A stretch of 64,000 bases of DNA from Deltaproteobacteria bacterium (GCA_024279915.1 JAJRRB010000001.1:1-64000), one strand, 5' to 3'; shown: positions 29,296-40,130, counted from the first letter of the stretch. Made by a program: numbers and translations. Notes: generated by a model not told the origin, from the letters alone.

Positions 29296-29502
29296 CTAGT
29301 CTTTCTTTTCGTACCGCTTGCGGAAACGTTCGATCCGACCAGCAGTATCCATCAGCTTCTGCTTGCCGGTATAGAAAGGGTGGCATTGAGAACAAATCTC
29401 TGTAGTAATATCGCCACCTTTGGTAGATTTTGTTTCAAAAGTGGACCCACAGTGACACTTAACTGTGGAAGCCTCGTACTTGGGGTGAATACCTTCTTTC
29501 AT
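29296..29502 (-). CDS. rpmE: ribosomal protein L31, zinc-binding type
   Basis: 68 residues. Four zinc-ligand Cys in C-H-C-G and C-S-Q-C, with H-P-F-Y-T-G-K and a basic tail R-F-R-K-R-Y. ATG preceded by AGGAG. Between rho and thyX, as usual. Confidence 0.97.
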   Translation of the reverse strand: MKEGIHPKYEASTVKCHCGSTFETKSTKGGDITTEICSQCHPFYTGKQKLMDTAGRIERFRKRYEKKD

Positions 29503-29621
29503 TGTTTAACTCCTGTTGACCTGGCTTGGTACAGGTCGCGGATTTAGTGAATTCTAGGGCTTAAAAGAGTGACTTGATACCACTATTTAAAAGCAATTGC
29601 AACCTTTTCCGGTGCAATCGT

Positions 29622-30866
29622 TTATCGATTCATACTGTCGAGGAATTCCTGGTTGGTCTTCACATCACCGAGTTTATCCAGCATGAATTCCATACCGTCG
29701 ACCACGTTCATCGATGAGAGTACTTTACGTAACAACCAGATGCGTTTCAGACTCTTTTCCTCGACCAGAAGATCTTCGCGACGGGTACCGGACTTATTGA
29801 TGTCAATGGCCGGATAAGTCCGTTTGTCAACCAGACGACGATCGAGAATTAATTCCATGTTGCCGGTGCCTTTAAACTCCTCAAAGATGACTTCGTCCAT
29901 CTTACTGCCGGTATCGATCAGAGCAGTTGCAATAATCGTCAGACTGCCTCCCTCTTCGATGTTACGGGCAGCACCGAAAAAGCGCTTCGGCTTGTGTAAA
30001 GCATTGGAATCAACACCACCGGAAAGAATCTTACCGGAAGGCGGCACTACGGTATTGTAAGCGCGGGCCAGGCGGGTAATAGAGTCGAGCAGAATAACCA
30101 CATCACGCTTGTGCTCCACCAGTCGTCTGGCCTTCTCGATAACCATCTCGGCGACCTGGACGTGGCGGGTGGCTGGCTCATCGAAGGTCGAAGAGATAAC
30201 CTCACCCTGAACTGTGCGCTGCATGTCGGTCACTTCTTCGGGACGTTCGTCGATCAGCAACACAATCAGGTAGGCTTCTGGATGATTGGCAGAGATTGAG
30301 TTGGCAATATTCTGCAACAGGACTGTCTTGCCGGTTCTTGGTGGAGCGACAATCAGGGCGCGCTGTCCCTTGCCGACCGGCGAGACCAGATCGATGACGC
30401 GCGTCGACATGTTGTCTGGAGTTTCCAGAGTCAGACGCTGATCAGGATAAAGAGGTGTCAGGTTATCAAAAACGGTCTTCTCACGGGCGACAGACGGATT
30501 TTCAAAGTTGACTTCGGCAACCTTGAGCAGGGCGAAGTAACGTTCACCTTCTTTCGGCGGTCGAATCTGACCGGAAACCGTATCACCGGTGCGCAGGCTG
30601 AAGCGCCGAATCTGCGAAGGTGAGATGTAGATGTCATCCGGACCGGGCAGATAGTTGGCATCAGGAGCACGTAGGAAACCAAAACCATCGGGGAGGACCT
30701 CAAGAACCCCTTCGCCAAAAATAGCTCCATTTTTAGCGGAGGTCGTATTCAGAATAGCGAAGATCAGATCTTGCTTGCGCAGAGCTGATGACCCTTCGAC
30801 GCCGAGTTCTTTGGCAATAGTCAAAAGATCGGTAATTTTCTTTTCTTTCAGTTCCTTCAGGTTCAT
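29622..30866 (-). CDS. rho: transcription termination factor Rho
   Basis: 414 residues. N-terminal helix bundle, cold-shock-like RNA-binding domain ([15 protein letters not shown]), P-loop A-P-P-R-T-G-K-T, Walker [15 protein letters not shown], and R-loop [14 protein letters not shown] five bases before the start. Confidence 0.98.
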   Translation of the reverse strand: MNLKELKEKKITDLLTIAKELGVEGSSALRKQDLIFAILNTTSAKNGAIFGEGVLEVLPDGFGFLRAPDANYLPGPDDIYISPSQIRRFSLRTGDTVSGQIRPPKEGERYFALLKVAEVNFENPSVAREKTVFDNLTPLYPDQRLTLETPDNMSTRVIDLVSPVGKGQRALIVAPPRTGKTVLLQNIANSISANHPEAYLIVLLIDERPEEVTDMQRTVQGEVISSTFDEPATRHVQVAEMVIEKARRLVEHKRDVVILLDSITRLARAYNTVVPPSGKILSGGVDSNALHKPKRFFGAARNIEEGGSLTIIATALIDTGSKMDEVIFEEFKGTGNMELILDRRLVDKRTYPAIDINKSGTRREDLLVEEKSLKRIWLLRKVLSSMNVVDGMEFMLDKLGDVKTNQEFLDSMNR

Positions 30867-31254
30867 CTGTTCTCCTTAAATCTGCATGTATCAAGATTAG
30901 TACACCCGCATAACGACAAAATTCTGCCGCAATTGCTGCATACCTGGTTGGTTGTGAATATTGAGGTCTTTTTCTCCGAGTTTTCGCGGTCCGAAATGAT
31001 TTGGATGTTTTGGAAGGTTAACTTTGCAGAGCAAAAACTCCGTATTGCCCCACGCGTTTATTTTGTCGAGAGTGTCTTAAGGTCGAGGTCAGTCCGTGCT
31101 TTGATTGGATATATTTAGAAAGGAAAAATTATCTATTAAGGATACAGGTGCTGTACCACTCACTTTAGTTAATAAGAACTGTTTACCGGCTTTTTAGCTG
31201 TCTGTCAATGGGCTTTCGTACTTTTTTTAAGATCAGGCAACAAAAAGTTTTAGA
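30867..31254. other. intergenic region upstream of rho
   Basis: About 390 bases between rho and gluQ. AT-rich in places; one plus-strand open frame (30933-31118) has atypical composition and no good ribosome site. Probably holds the rho promoter and leader; I see no RNA gene. Confidence 0.4.
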
Positions 31255-32175
31255 TCACAGGGGAAGATCAGTCACCATTAATCCCTCGGCAGCAACCGGG
31301 ATTTTCCTTTGATCAAAGTTTTGGATAGCCCATGCCAGGAGTTCTTTTGGTGGAGCCCCCTGCAGGCTGCCCGGCACTGTTTGACCAAGAAAACGCAAGG
31401 ACCGAGCAATCAATTCTGCAGCATTATGATCATAATCAAGTTGGACGGGACCATGGCGTTTGCTGATTTTCTTACCCTCTTCTTCCATAGCCAAAGGCAG
31501 ATGGACATATTCGGGGACAGGATTGCCAAGGCAGGCATGTAGGAAAATCTGCCGAGGTGTAGACGAAAGCAGATCGGCACCACGAACAACCTGGTTGATA
31601 CCTGCGGCCTCATCATCGACGACCACCGCCAGTTGGTAAGCAAAGAGACCATCTGCCCGGCGCAGGACAAAATCACCGACAGCTTCTGACAAGATTTGCT
31701 GAAGAGGACCAAAAACGCCATCAGAAAAACAGACCTGTTCTTTGTTCACTTCGATGCGCAACGCACGCGGCTTGCGTCCGGGTCGCAGGCCGGTTCGACA
31801 GGTACCAGGATAGATGGGACCATTTTCGCCAGGATGCGGGGCGCTTAAAAGGATCTCCTTACGCGAGCAGGCGCAATCAAAAACCAGCCCCCTTTGCCGA
31901 AGTTTCTCTACAGCCTCAGCATACGCTTCAGTACGCTGACTCTGCCAGACGACTTCACCATCCCAATGCAATTCCAGATTATCCAGAGCTGACAGGATCT
32001 CATCTGCAGCACCCGGCACTACTCGCGGGGGATCCAGGTCTTCCATGCGCAACAACCACTTGCCCCCGTTCCGTCGCGCCAGGCAATAGCTGCCAACTGC
32101 GGCGATTAACGATCCGAAATGCAGAGGACCAGTAGGGCTTGGTGCAAAACGTCCAACAACCTGTTCAGTAGACAT
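31255..32175 (-). CDS. gluQ: glutamyl-Q tRNA(Asp) synthetase
   Basis: 306 residues. HIGH-like P-T-G-P-L-H-F-G-S, KMSKS-like K-K-I-S-K-R-H, and Cys ligands in C-A-C-S. Resembles the GluRS catalytic core without the anticodon domain, so it should glutamylate queuosine at position 34 of tRNA(Asp). Confidence 0.92.
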   Translation of the reverse strand: MSTEQVVGRFAPSPTGPLHFGSLIAAVGSYCLARRNGGKWLLRMEDLDPPRVVPGAADEILSALDNLELHWDGEVVWQSQRTEAYAEAVEKLRQRGLVFDCACSRKEILLSAPHPGENGPIYPGTCRTGLRPGRKPRALRIEVNKEQVCFSDGVFGPLQQILSEAVGDFVLRRADGLFAYQLAVVVDDEAAGINQVVRGADLLSSTPRQIFLHACLGNPVPEYVHLPLAMEEEGKKISKRHGPVQLDYDHNAAELIARSLRFLGQTVPGSLQGAPPKELLAWAIQNFDQRKIPVAAEGLMVTDLPL

Positions 32176-32362
32176 TTGAATAAAGGTTCCTTTTATTAAA
32201 CTGATTCAGTGCATGAATATAATGCCTTTATTAAAAAGGAACTGTCAATCGACCAGAGGCAGGATTAAAGAGGAACAGATAGATGATAAATGATTGACAT
32301 CGCCGCTCAAGACATTTATTTTATTACAAATCTTGTCAAGTATGTCGTTAAAGGAACTTACC

Positions 32363-32806
32363 TTGATTATTACCCGTGCCACAGAATATGCCATCCGCGC
32401 AATTCTTCATATGTCCCGCCAACCGGCCGGGGAAATCATCTATAAAAAAGACATCTGCAAAGATCAGGATATCACGCCAGCGTTCCTGACTAAGATACTC
32501 CAGCCATTGATCAAAGATGGCATCGTCGGCTCCCAGCGTGGGGTTGGTGGCGGCTTTTTCCTGGTGAAAGAGCCCGCAGAAATAACCCTGCTCGACATTG
32601 TAAAGTCTCAGGAAGGCCCAGTTTATCTCAACCAGTGCCTTATTGAAGATGATCCTTGTGATCGTCAATTTTTCTGTCCGTTACACGGTGCCTGGGCAAA
32701 GATTCGTGAAGAATTCATGGCCACTTTATCACGCTACGATTTTGCCAGCCTGGTCGCCGAGCAGAAAAAACTCCCGCCCCAGTGCAGCGAAAACTCCAAC
32801 AAATAA
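32363..32806 (+). CDS. Rrf2-family regulator with cysteine triad
   Basis: 147 residues from TTG 32363, seven bases after AAGGA; the family begins L/M-I-I-T-R-A-T-E-Y-A, as here. Winged helix-turn-helix (A-F-L-T-K-I-L-Q-P-L), wing G-V-G-G-G-F-F-L, then C-x6-C-x5-C (Q-C-L-I-E-D-D-P-C-D-R-Q-F-F-C), typical of iron-sulfur-binding members such as IscR and RsrR. It lies about 290 bases upstream of the haem cytochrome, so it may tune that system to redox or NO, an inference from position. Confidence 0.85.
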   Translation: MIITRATEYAIRAILHMSRQPAGEIIYKKDICKDQDITPAFLTKILQPLIKDGIVGSQRGVGGGFFLVKEPAEITLLDIVKSQEGPVYLNQCLIEDDPCDRQFFCPLHGAWAKIREEFMATLSRYDFASLVAEQKKLPPQCSENSNK

Positions 32807-33097
32807 TAGCGATCAGAGACAAAAACGCTGGGAACCAGGAGGGGAAAACTCCAGGATTAAAGGCGAAATTGCGTCCAGCGTCCAGAAAGAACCGGAGGAA
32901 TTCACTCTTTCTCTTGAGAAGGACTTCAGACAACACATCATAACAATTCGCAACCGTCTCAATTTAAATCGTAAAATTCTTGATGTTAGATGGCAAAATA
33001 CTCATAATAGAGCTGTTTGTGTTGATATTATCTGGGGACTTTCCACTTTAATAATATTTTGCAATCTGGGTTCGCCGTAGATATCTGGAGGTATGCC

Positions 33098-34078
33098 TTG
33101 CAATATCGAATTCCTCTGTTCCTTGTCCTGACAGGCATACTTGGTGCTGCCTGTACCGACCTTTCCACATTACGTTCATCACAACCGATAGCACCTGTCA
33201 GGAGTTACGAAACCCTTCTGGTCGGCAATCTCGATGCCAATTACATCGGTGATGAGAACTGTCTGACAAGCTGTCACACTCACGACAAGGTTGCTGCGGA
33301 TTTCAAACATTCTATCCACGGCGACCAGATCTCGGAAGATACGGGCCTGCCACTGGTCAATTGCGAATCGTGCCATGGCCCGGGCAGCATAGCCGTAGAA
33401 CATGCCGCTGAAAAGAAAACCTGCGACTTCAAAACCCTATTACCTCTCGCCGAGTTTCCGGCCCAGGCCCAATCAATGCTTTGTCTGAAGTGCCACTCGG
33501 CGGCCTCCACTCCGAATCTGAGCAGTTGGAACTCAAGCGTACACGCACTGAACGATGTAAGCTGCTTTGACTGCCACAAACTGCACAAAGGGCCGCAGCA
33601 AAAAGTTAGCCGTCATGAGCAGGAAGAGCTCTGCACTGGCTGCCACACGCAGACTAAAATGGAGTTTGCCCAGTTTTCCCATCATCCGGTTCCGGAACAC
33701 AAGATGGCCTGTACCGACTGCCATGATCCACATAGCTCGACCAACCGTAACAACCTCAAGGGCGTCACAAGCAAAGCCCTCTGCACCCGCTGCCATATGG
33801 AGTATCAAGGGCCGTTTGTCTACGAACATGCCGATGTCACCGAAGAGTGTACCAACTGCCATAGTCCCCACGGTTCACCAAACGAACCGCTGCTGGAAGT
33901 ATCCCAGCCCTTCCTCTGCATGCAGTGCCATGCCAGCCACCACGGGGAAGGAACCGCGTCGTTAAGTTCGCCAGCCATGAAGCAGGCGTTTTACACCAGA
34001 TGCACCGACTGCCATTCATCGATCCATGGAACCGACATTCCATCCTCCCATGGGCGTGGAACATTTATTGCCAGATAG
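33098..34078 (+). CDS. DmsE/MtrA-like multihaem c-type cytochrome
   Basis: 326 residues from TTG 33098, six bases after GGAGG; M-Q-Y-R-I-P-L-F then a hydrophobic segment ending G-A-A-C suggests a lipoprotein or exported protein. Nine CXXCH motifs (C-E-S-C-H, C-L-K-C-H, C-F-D-C-H, C-T-G-C-H, C-T-D-C-H twice, C-T-R-C-H, C-T-N-C-H, C-M-Q-C-H) plus one CXXXCH (D-E-N-C-L-T-S-C-H) at the front, so ten haems are possible if the atypical site is filled. Resembles periplasmic electron carriers that insert into MtrB-type barrels. The barrel gene follows 65 bases downstream; no outer-surface MtrC-type cytochrome is in the window. Confidence 0.85.
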   Translation: MQYRIPLFLVLTGILGAACTDLSTLRSSQPIAPVRSYETLLVGNLDANYIGDENCLTSCHTHDKVAADFKHSIHGDQISEDTGLPLVNCESCHGPGSIAVEHAAEKKTCDFKTLLPLAEFPAQAQSMLCLKCHSAASTPNLSSWNSSVHALNDVSCFDCHKLHKGPQQKVSRHEQEELCTGCHTQTKMEFAQFSHHPVPEHKMACTDCHDPHSSTNRNNLKGVTSKALCTRCHMEYQGPFVYEHADVTEECTNCHSPHGSPNEPLLEVSQPFLCMQCHASHHGEGTASLSSPAMKQAFYTRCTDCHSSIHGTDIPSSHGRGTFIAR

Positions 34079-34143
34079 TTTTGTCATCTACTTAGCTTAT
34101 AAGGTTTTATCCTGACGGTACGGAAACACAGGAGATGATTGTG

Positions 34144-36204
34144 ATGGTCCAAAAAAGCTTGCACTATGGGGTTCTGATATTTGTCATGGTGATGCTGACT
34201 CCAGGCTTCGGTCTGGCTGACCTTGGTGACAAATCTCAACTGGAGGACGACAGAAGAGTTCTGGACTTATCTACCGGCTACCGTTGGGTCAGCACTGACG
34301 ATAATCCCAATAGAGCTGCTGAATACAGCGACCTTGACGACAGCCAAACCTTCAGTCTGATCTACCTGCAGGACTTCGGCGACCAGAAATTCTCTCTAAT
34401 CGGGGAGTTCATTACTGACAACGACTATTTTGTCGAAGGAAACTTCGACTATAAGGCTCTCATCCGACTGAATGCCAGATCGGAGAGGCTATATCATAAT
34501 CTCGACCATATTCCTTACCTGGATCACCCTGAAGCGCGGCAAGCGGCCCCTCCGGATGTGTCCTATGAAGACCATAACCCGGGCGCTGATTACAACCGCA
34601 GAATCACCATCAATGAAGTCAAGCTACGCGGCAAGCTGCCCACCTACCCGGCGCACATCAACCTCTCCTACTGGCGCATGGAGAAAAAAGGTAAAGAGCA
34701 GCTTCGTTTTGTCGATGAGAATTGTGCTGGTGCCTGTCACATGCAAAGTAATTCCCGAAAGGTTGACCGGGCTACAGAAGAGTTCACCGTCGGTTTTGAC
34801 GCACATCTGGGCCCCGTTGACATCGCCTTTCTGCAAACCTTGCGCGAATTCCGGGAGAATGAGAATCCACCTGCCAATGATTTTAACCACCTCGACAAGC
34901 TGGGTCGACCTGCAGGTGAATACATCCATGACGAAGCCCCTGATTCCAAGCTCTCAGAATCAACTTTCACGATCAACCTGCCCCCTTCGGGCGGTTTTGT
35001 CTCATCGGCCAGCTACACGATTGGCAAACGTGAGAACCAATCGAATCTAGCGAATGGTCACCGCAAAGACCCCGAGACCGATTATCAGAAACTGGCGGCC
35101 GACGCCACCTACACGCCGGGAGAGAACTGGACGATTAATTTCCGTTACAGAATGCTTGACCTCGACAACGATAGTCCATCTTCACTCACGTCAAATGAGC
35201 TTGCCTTCAATAATTTCGGCAACCCGATATCAGTCCGCCAGAGTATCGATATCGATCGCAATAATTATGCGGCGTTCGTCTCCTATCGCCCTTCGCATCG
35301 CCTGACATTAAAGGGCGAGTTCGAATACGAAGATACCGAAAGAAACCATACCGGTGTCGGCCAGCACAGTTCGCTTGCTGACCCTCCCGTTTCAAATCCA
35401 TACTGGGCCGTCCCGGATGACGAGACGATCAGCCGGTTCCGATTGACATTCTTCTCACGGTTACTGGAGAAGTCAGCTCTCAAACTGAGCGGCTGGTACG
35501 AATACACAAAGATTGACAACCCGGCCTACGGCACCAGTTTAAGTGAGAGCAACGAATTCTTTTTCAATGCGAGCTACAGGCCTTCAGCACTTTGGGGAGC
35601 GACTGGCAGCATCGATGTCCTGCGCGGTGAGAATGATGACCATACTGCAATCCAGTTTGACAACGGTCCAGTCCCTTATGACCTTGACCGTGATGAGGAT
35701 CGCGAGAATCTGGCCCTCGGTTTCTGGCTTATCCCGAATGACATCTTCTCTGCCGATTTCAATTACGGTTGGCTACACTCCAAGATCGACCAGGACGTCC
35801 TCTTTGGTAGCGAGCCAGCCAACTTCACCATTCTGGATGATAATGCAGAATTTGAACAACGGGTCCACACCCTCTCTGCCGGTATCAACCTGCGTATTAT
35901 GGAAAGGCTGAACTGGCGCCTGGAGGGGTATCATATTCGCTCTCATGCAGAGTTCTCCCCGGATTTCGATTCAAGAGACCTTGACTATGACGGCAACATT
36001 CTGCCTGCCAGCCCTGATGGGTTGCAGGACATCAGTGAAGTAGACATCCGCCAGAACGGTTTTAAAACCCGTGTCCGTTGGCAACTTTCCGACATATTGA
36101 CTGCTGGAGTCGAATACACTTTTGACGATTACGATGACCGCAACTCCAATGCATTTGATGGCTCAGTGCAAACGTTCCTCACCAATCTCACCGGGGTTTT
36201 CTGA
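34144..36204 (+). CDS. MtrB/PioB-like outer membrane beta-barrel protein
   Basis: 686 residues from ATG 34144 (nine bases after AGGAG). Signal peptide ending at about L-A-D, alternating polar/aromatic strands throughout, C-terminal Phe typical of outer-membrane barrels. It should sheath the preceding cytochrome and let electrons cross the outer membrane. Unusually, D-E-N-C-A-G-A-C-H (Cys197, Cys201, His202 counted from the 34135 start) is a CXXXCH haem-type motif, matching the D-E-N-C-x3-C-H of the cytochrome. Shewanella MtrB has a CXXC near its N-terminus instead. Confidence 0.65.
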   Translation: MVQKSLHYGVLIFVMVMLTPGFGLADLGDKSQLEDDRRVLDLSTGYRWVSTDDNPNRAAEYSDLDDSQTFSLIYLQDFGDQKFSLIGEFITDNDYFVEGNFDYKALIRLNARSERLYHNLDHIPYLDHPEARQAAPPDVSYEDHNPGADYNRRITINEVKLRGKLPTYPAHINLSYWRMEKKGKEQLRFVDENCAGACHMQSNSRKVDRATEEFTVGFDAHLGPVDIAFLQTLREFRENENPPANDFNHLDKLGRPAGEYIHDEAPDSKLSESTFTINLPPSGGFVSSASYTIGKRENQSNLANGHRKDPETDYQKLAADATYTPGENWTINFRYRMLDLDNDSPSSLTSNELAFNNFGNPISVRQSIDIDRNNYAAFVSYRPSHRLTLKGEFEYEDTERNHTGVGQHSSLADPPVSNPYWAVPDDETISRFRLTFFSRLLEKSALKLSGWYEYTKIDNPAYGTSLSESNEFFFNASYRPSALWGATGSIDVLRGENDDHTAIQFDNGPVPYDLDRDEDRENLALGFWLIPNDIFSADFNYGWLHSKIDQDVLFGSEPANFTILDDNAEFEQRVHTLSAGINLRIMERLNWRLEGYHIRSHAEFSPDFDSRDLDYDGNILPASPDGLQDISEVDIRQNGFKTRVRWQLSDILTAGVEYTFDDYDDRNSNAFDGSVQTFLTNLTGVF

Positions 36205-36298
36205 TCGACGCGGTTCTACTGGAAACGCTAGCGCAACGCATGTAGTATATTGAAAGTGTTTACGTTCGCTATCATCACACTCTATCTTGGATAATCAT

Positions 36299-38662
36299 AT
36301 GCTAAGCATGAAGTTACGTGGAAAACTCGTTCTTGTCCTGCTGCTGGTTGCAGTCGTCCCCTTGCTGGTCAGCCTGATTTTCCTTTCCAACTTTACCAAA
36401 GACCAGATCCGCAGCAGCATGGTGCAGTTCGCTGAGAAATCGAGCAATTTTGTTGAACGCAGCACAGCCAACAGCCAGCAGGAGTTGTCAAACTATCTAC
36501 AACTTCTGAGCAGCTCTTCGGATATGGTCAATGCCCTTTACTATGCATCTTTGACTCAGGATATTGAGCAGTTACATGCGTTAGTCGACACAGTCCATAA
36601 TCAGTACGATATGGATATTCTGGAAGTGCTTGGCGCCGATGGTACATCGGTTTTAAGAGTTAATGCCGAATAATTGACTTTACCCGAAGAACCGGAAATC
36701 GACCATCCTCTTCTCATTGCTGCGCGGCAAACAGGAGAGACTCAGGCTGCCCTTTCAAGTTACCTTGGACAGTTGACAATTCTCGTTGCCACTCCGGTAA
36801 GGCTTCAGGAAAAAATCGTTGGCTTTCTGGTTGGAGCCTACCTGCTGGATGACGACTTTGCCCGCCGCGTCAAAGAGATGGGAGGTGTTGAAGTTGCTTT
36901 TCTGGGGGAGCAGGGTGTCGTTGGAGCTTCGCATCCCGATTTCCAAGGCATAAATCTGACTAAGCATACAAATGAAATTCTGCTCGGTGACAAACCATAT
37001 TTACCGATCATACGCGATCTGTCCGGCACTAATTTTAAACTCGCAATAGCGCAAGATCTCAATAGCGCGTTAGAGGCACAACAATCGTTACGCAACTTAA
37101 TGATCATTCTGATCGGAGTTGTCATCGCAATTGTTCTAGCTGCGGCCTTGCTTTTCTCTCGTGCACTCACCCGACCCTTACTTGAAGTTGTCAGCAACCT
37201 CAAGGAGATTTCGCAAGGAGAAGCAGACCTCACCAAGGCCCTGACAATCAGTAGTAACGATGAAGTTGGTGAACTGGCGGGGAATTTCAACAGCTTCGTA
37301 GCACGTTTACGCGAGATGGTCCTGCGCATCCGGGCTGCAGCTGGCGACATCGTTACGGCCACGGATAAAATTCGTCGTACTTCTAAGGATGTTAATGATG
37401 GCACAGCCAAACAGGCGGAGGCTCTGGAAGACTCCTTCCAGGCAATCCAGGGGATCGATGAATCAACAATCGAGGTCGGCAACAGCATCAGTGCTCTGCT
37501 TGAAGCCGTCGAGATTTCATCATCAGCAACATTGGAGTTGGGAGCCACCATCGAGGAGATTGTTTCCCAGGTTGATCGGCTCTTCAGCACAATAGAAGAA
37601 GTCTCCAGTTCAATCACTGAAATGTCTGCATCCAGTCAGCAAGTTGCCGACAACCTGGATAACCTCTCCGCATCTACAGAAGTCACAGCATCATCTATTA
37701 CCGAGATGGATGCCTCGATCAAGGAAGTTGAAGAAACTGCACAGCACACCAACGAACTTTCCGAGCAAGCTAACCGCGACGCCGAAATTGGCAAGGCCAC
37801 CGTGGCTGAAACGATTGCCGGTATCCAAGCTATCCGCGAGTCAGTCGAAGATGCCAGTCGAACCATCGAAGATTTGGGCAAGCAGTCTGGTGAAATTGGC
37901 ACCATTTTGACGGTTATTGATGACGTTGCCGATCAGACCCGCCTGCTCTCGCTGAATGCATCGATCATCGCTGCGCAAGCCGGAGAGCACGGTAAAGGCT
38001 TCGCGGTGGTGGCCGATGAAATCCGTGAACTGGCTGAACGTACGGCCACGTCAACCCAGGAGATATCGTTTATCATCAGGCGCCTACAGTCAGGAACCGT
38101 AGAGGCAGTCAAGGCGATGCAGATTGGCAGCGAGCGAGTTCGCGAGGAAGCAGAGCGTTCAAAAGTCGCTGAAGAAGCCCTGGAGAAGATTACCGAAAGC
38201 TCTCAGCGCTCATCCGAGCAGGTTAAGAGCATCGTGCGGGCCACTCAGGAGCAGTCACGCGGTAGCCGGCAGATCACCGAAGCAGTCAACCAGGTTGCCA
38301 ACATGCTGCAACAGATATCATCCGCCGTGAAACAGCAGTCAGATGGGATTCAACAGCAGGCACGGGCTGCTGAGGCGATGAAGGACATTTCATCTCAGGT
38401 CAAGCTCAGCACTGGCGAACAGGCCAAGGGCAGCCATCAAATTAGTGCGAGTATGGAAAACATCCGTAACATGATGCAGCAAATTGATCAGGCCTCTAAG
38501 GATCAGTCCACACGCAGTCAACAGGTGGTTGAAGCTGTTTCTGCTGTCCGCAAGATTGCTGAGAGTAATGCTGCACGTACTGCCGAACTAGACAAGGTCG
38601 TTGACAGCCTGGCTGAACAAGCCGAGGTTCTGGAGAGAGAGATCGGCTCTTTCAAGTCCTGA
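36299..38662 (+). pseudogene. methyl-accepting chemotaxis protein, interrupted by one in-frame TAA
   Basis: One open frame of about 788 codons but for TAA at 36671-36673 (G-T-S-V-L-R-V-N-A-E then stop, then L-T-L-P-E-E-P). Before the stop: TM helix 1 (about residues 10-30) and the start of a periplasmic sensor domain. After: rest of the sensor ([13 protein letters not shown]), TM helix 2, HAMP domain, and a long signalling domain with the hairpin [14 protein letters not shown]. Split in the middle of the sensor, the second part lacks its first membrane anchor. Start could be ATG 36299 or 36308. Follows the barrel gene by about 95 bases. Confidence 0.85.
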
Positions 38663-38711
38663 CGAGAGCTGAATCCGTTAGGCAAATGGCAGACTCAGGA
38701 TCGCAAACAGT

Positions 38712-38740
38712 TTGACAATACAGACGGTTTTCGTTAGAGT
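38712..38740 (+). promoter_or_regulatory. promoter of the metX riboswitch leader
   Basis: TTGACA (38712-38717), 17-base spacer, TAGAGT (38735-38740), ending about 20 bases upstream of the riboswitch P1 stem. Confidence 0.65.
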
Positions 38741-38761
38741 TTCGTCAACATAGCAACACAG

Positions 38762-38963
38762 TCTTTATCAAGAGTGGTGGAGGGACCGGCCCTTTGAAGC
38801 CACAGCAACCGATTCACTGAAGCGATAGCAACGGTGGATGCCAGGTGCTAAATCCAACTCACTGGCAAGAAACGCCAGCGGGGAAGATGAGGACGGAGCC
38901 CGCGATACCAATTTTTCATGTATCTGCTGGCCCCTTCTCATTTTTCGGGAAGGGGCTTTTTTT
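38762..38963 (+). ncRNA. SAM-I (S-box) riboswitch with terminator
   Basis: P1 TCTTTATC / GATGAGGA (38762-38769, 38886-38893). Core blocks AAGAGTGGTGGAGGGA, GCCACAGCAACC and GGTGCTAAATCC match S-box consensus. It is followed by terminator stem GCCCCTTC / GAAGGGGC (38930-38937, 38949-38956) and a T run. High SAM should fold P1 and the terminator and shut off metX. Confidence 0.93.
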
Positions 38964-38987
38964 GTTTTTACGGAAGCTGGCCATAAA

Positions 38988-40103
38988 ATGAGCGAACTTG
39001 ACATCGTCAAAACTGAACATGTTGACTTCAATGTCGAGCTACGGCTGGAAAGCGGCCGCTTGCTCGGTCCATTGACAATCGCCTATGAAACCTATGGTGA
39101 GCTGAACGGTGACAAGAGCAATGCCATCCTGGTCGCCCATGCCTGGACCGGTGATGCCCACGCTGCTGGACGTCACAACTCCGAGGATCGCAAACCAGGC
39201 TGGTGGGACGACATGATCGGCCCAGGCAAGGTGCTCGACACTGACCGCTATTTTGTCATCTGCTCAAACGTTATCGGCTCCTGCTTCGGATCAACGGGAC
39301 CTGCCAGCAACAATCCCAGAACCGGCAAGCCCTACAACCTGCAGTTTCCGGTAATCATGGTTCGTGACATGGTGCGTGCCCAACAGCTACTCATTGACCA
39401 CTTGAAGATTGATCAACTGCTCACCGTCATCGGTGGCAGCATGGGAGCCATGCAGGCGCTGGAATGGGGCATCCATTACCCGGAACGCGTCCGCTCGATC
39501 ATCCCGATTGCCGGCACCGGACGGCCTTCTCCTATGGCCATTGCGCTGAATGCCCTTGCTCGTCAGGCTATCTACAACGACCCGATGTGGCGCAAGGGCA
39601 ATTACCGTCCAGAGCACCCACCCGCGGATGGCCTGGCCCTGGCTCGTGCTGTCGGCCATATCTCGTTCCTCTCCGACCCATCCATGAACCTCAAGTTCGG
39701 TCGCAGGTTCTCTGCCCGGGACGGTCAATATGATTTCTTCGGACAGTTCGAGATCGAAAGATACCTGTCTTATAACGGCCGCAGTTTCGTCGACCGTTTT
39801 GATACCAACAGTTTCCTCTATCTCGCTAAATCCTTAGACCTCTACGACGTGGCCTGGGGGTTTGATGAACTGGAAGAAGCTCTGAGCAATCTGAACTGCC
39901 AATCTCTCTGGTTTGCTTTTACTTCAGACTGGCTCTATCCACCCTACCAGACGGAAGAGTTGATTAATGAGTTGCACAAGCAGGGGAAACCGGCGGAGTA
40001 TCATCTGATCGATTCAGATTATGGTCATGATTCGTTCCTGGTGGAACCGGAGAAGTTTACGCCGAAGATTGTGGAGTTTCTTGATCGGTTATCTGGACGT
40101 TAA
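38988..40103 (+). CDS. metX: homoserine O-acetyltransferase
   Basis: 371 residues from ATG 38988, 25 bases after the terminator; the upstream frame overlaps the riboswitch and is not coding. Alpha/beta hydrolase fold, nucleophile in G-G-S-M-G-A-M, Asp in D-W-L-Y-P-P, His in D-Y-G-H-D-S-F. Activates homoserine for methionine synthesis. Confidence 0.95.
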   Translation: MSELDIVKTEHVDFNVELRLESGRLLGPLTIAYETYGELNGDKSNAILVAHAWTGDAHAAGRHNSEDRKPGWWDDMIGPGKVLDTDRYFVICSNVIGSCFGSTGPASNNPRTGKPYNLQFPVIMVRDMVRAQQLLIDHLKIDQLLTVIGGSMGAMQALEWGIHYPERVRSIIPIAGTGRPSPMAIALNALARQAIYNDPMWRKGNYRPEHPPADGLALARAVGHISFLSDPSMNLKFGRRFSARDGQYDFFGQFEIERYLSYNGRSFVDRFDTNSFLYLAKSLDLYDVAWGFDELEEALSNLNCQSLWFAFTSDWLYPPYQTEELINELHKQGKPAEYHLIDSDYGHDSFLVEPEKFTPKIVEFLDRLSGR

Positions 40104-40130
40104 GTTTTTAAACCACAATTAGTGAAAACA

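Noticed and set aside
30933-31118. 61-codon plus-strand open frame upstream of rho
   Set aside because: No ribosome site, odd composition, no recognisable features; likely chance in a leader region.
38838-38987. Longer N-terminus of MetX
   Set aside because: This frame runs through the riboswitch and its terminator; the family start is at 38988.
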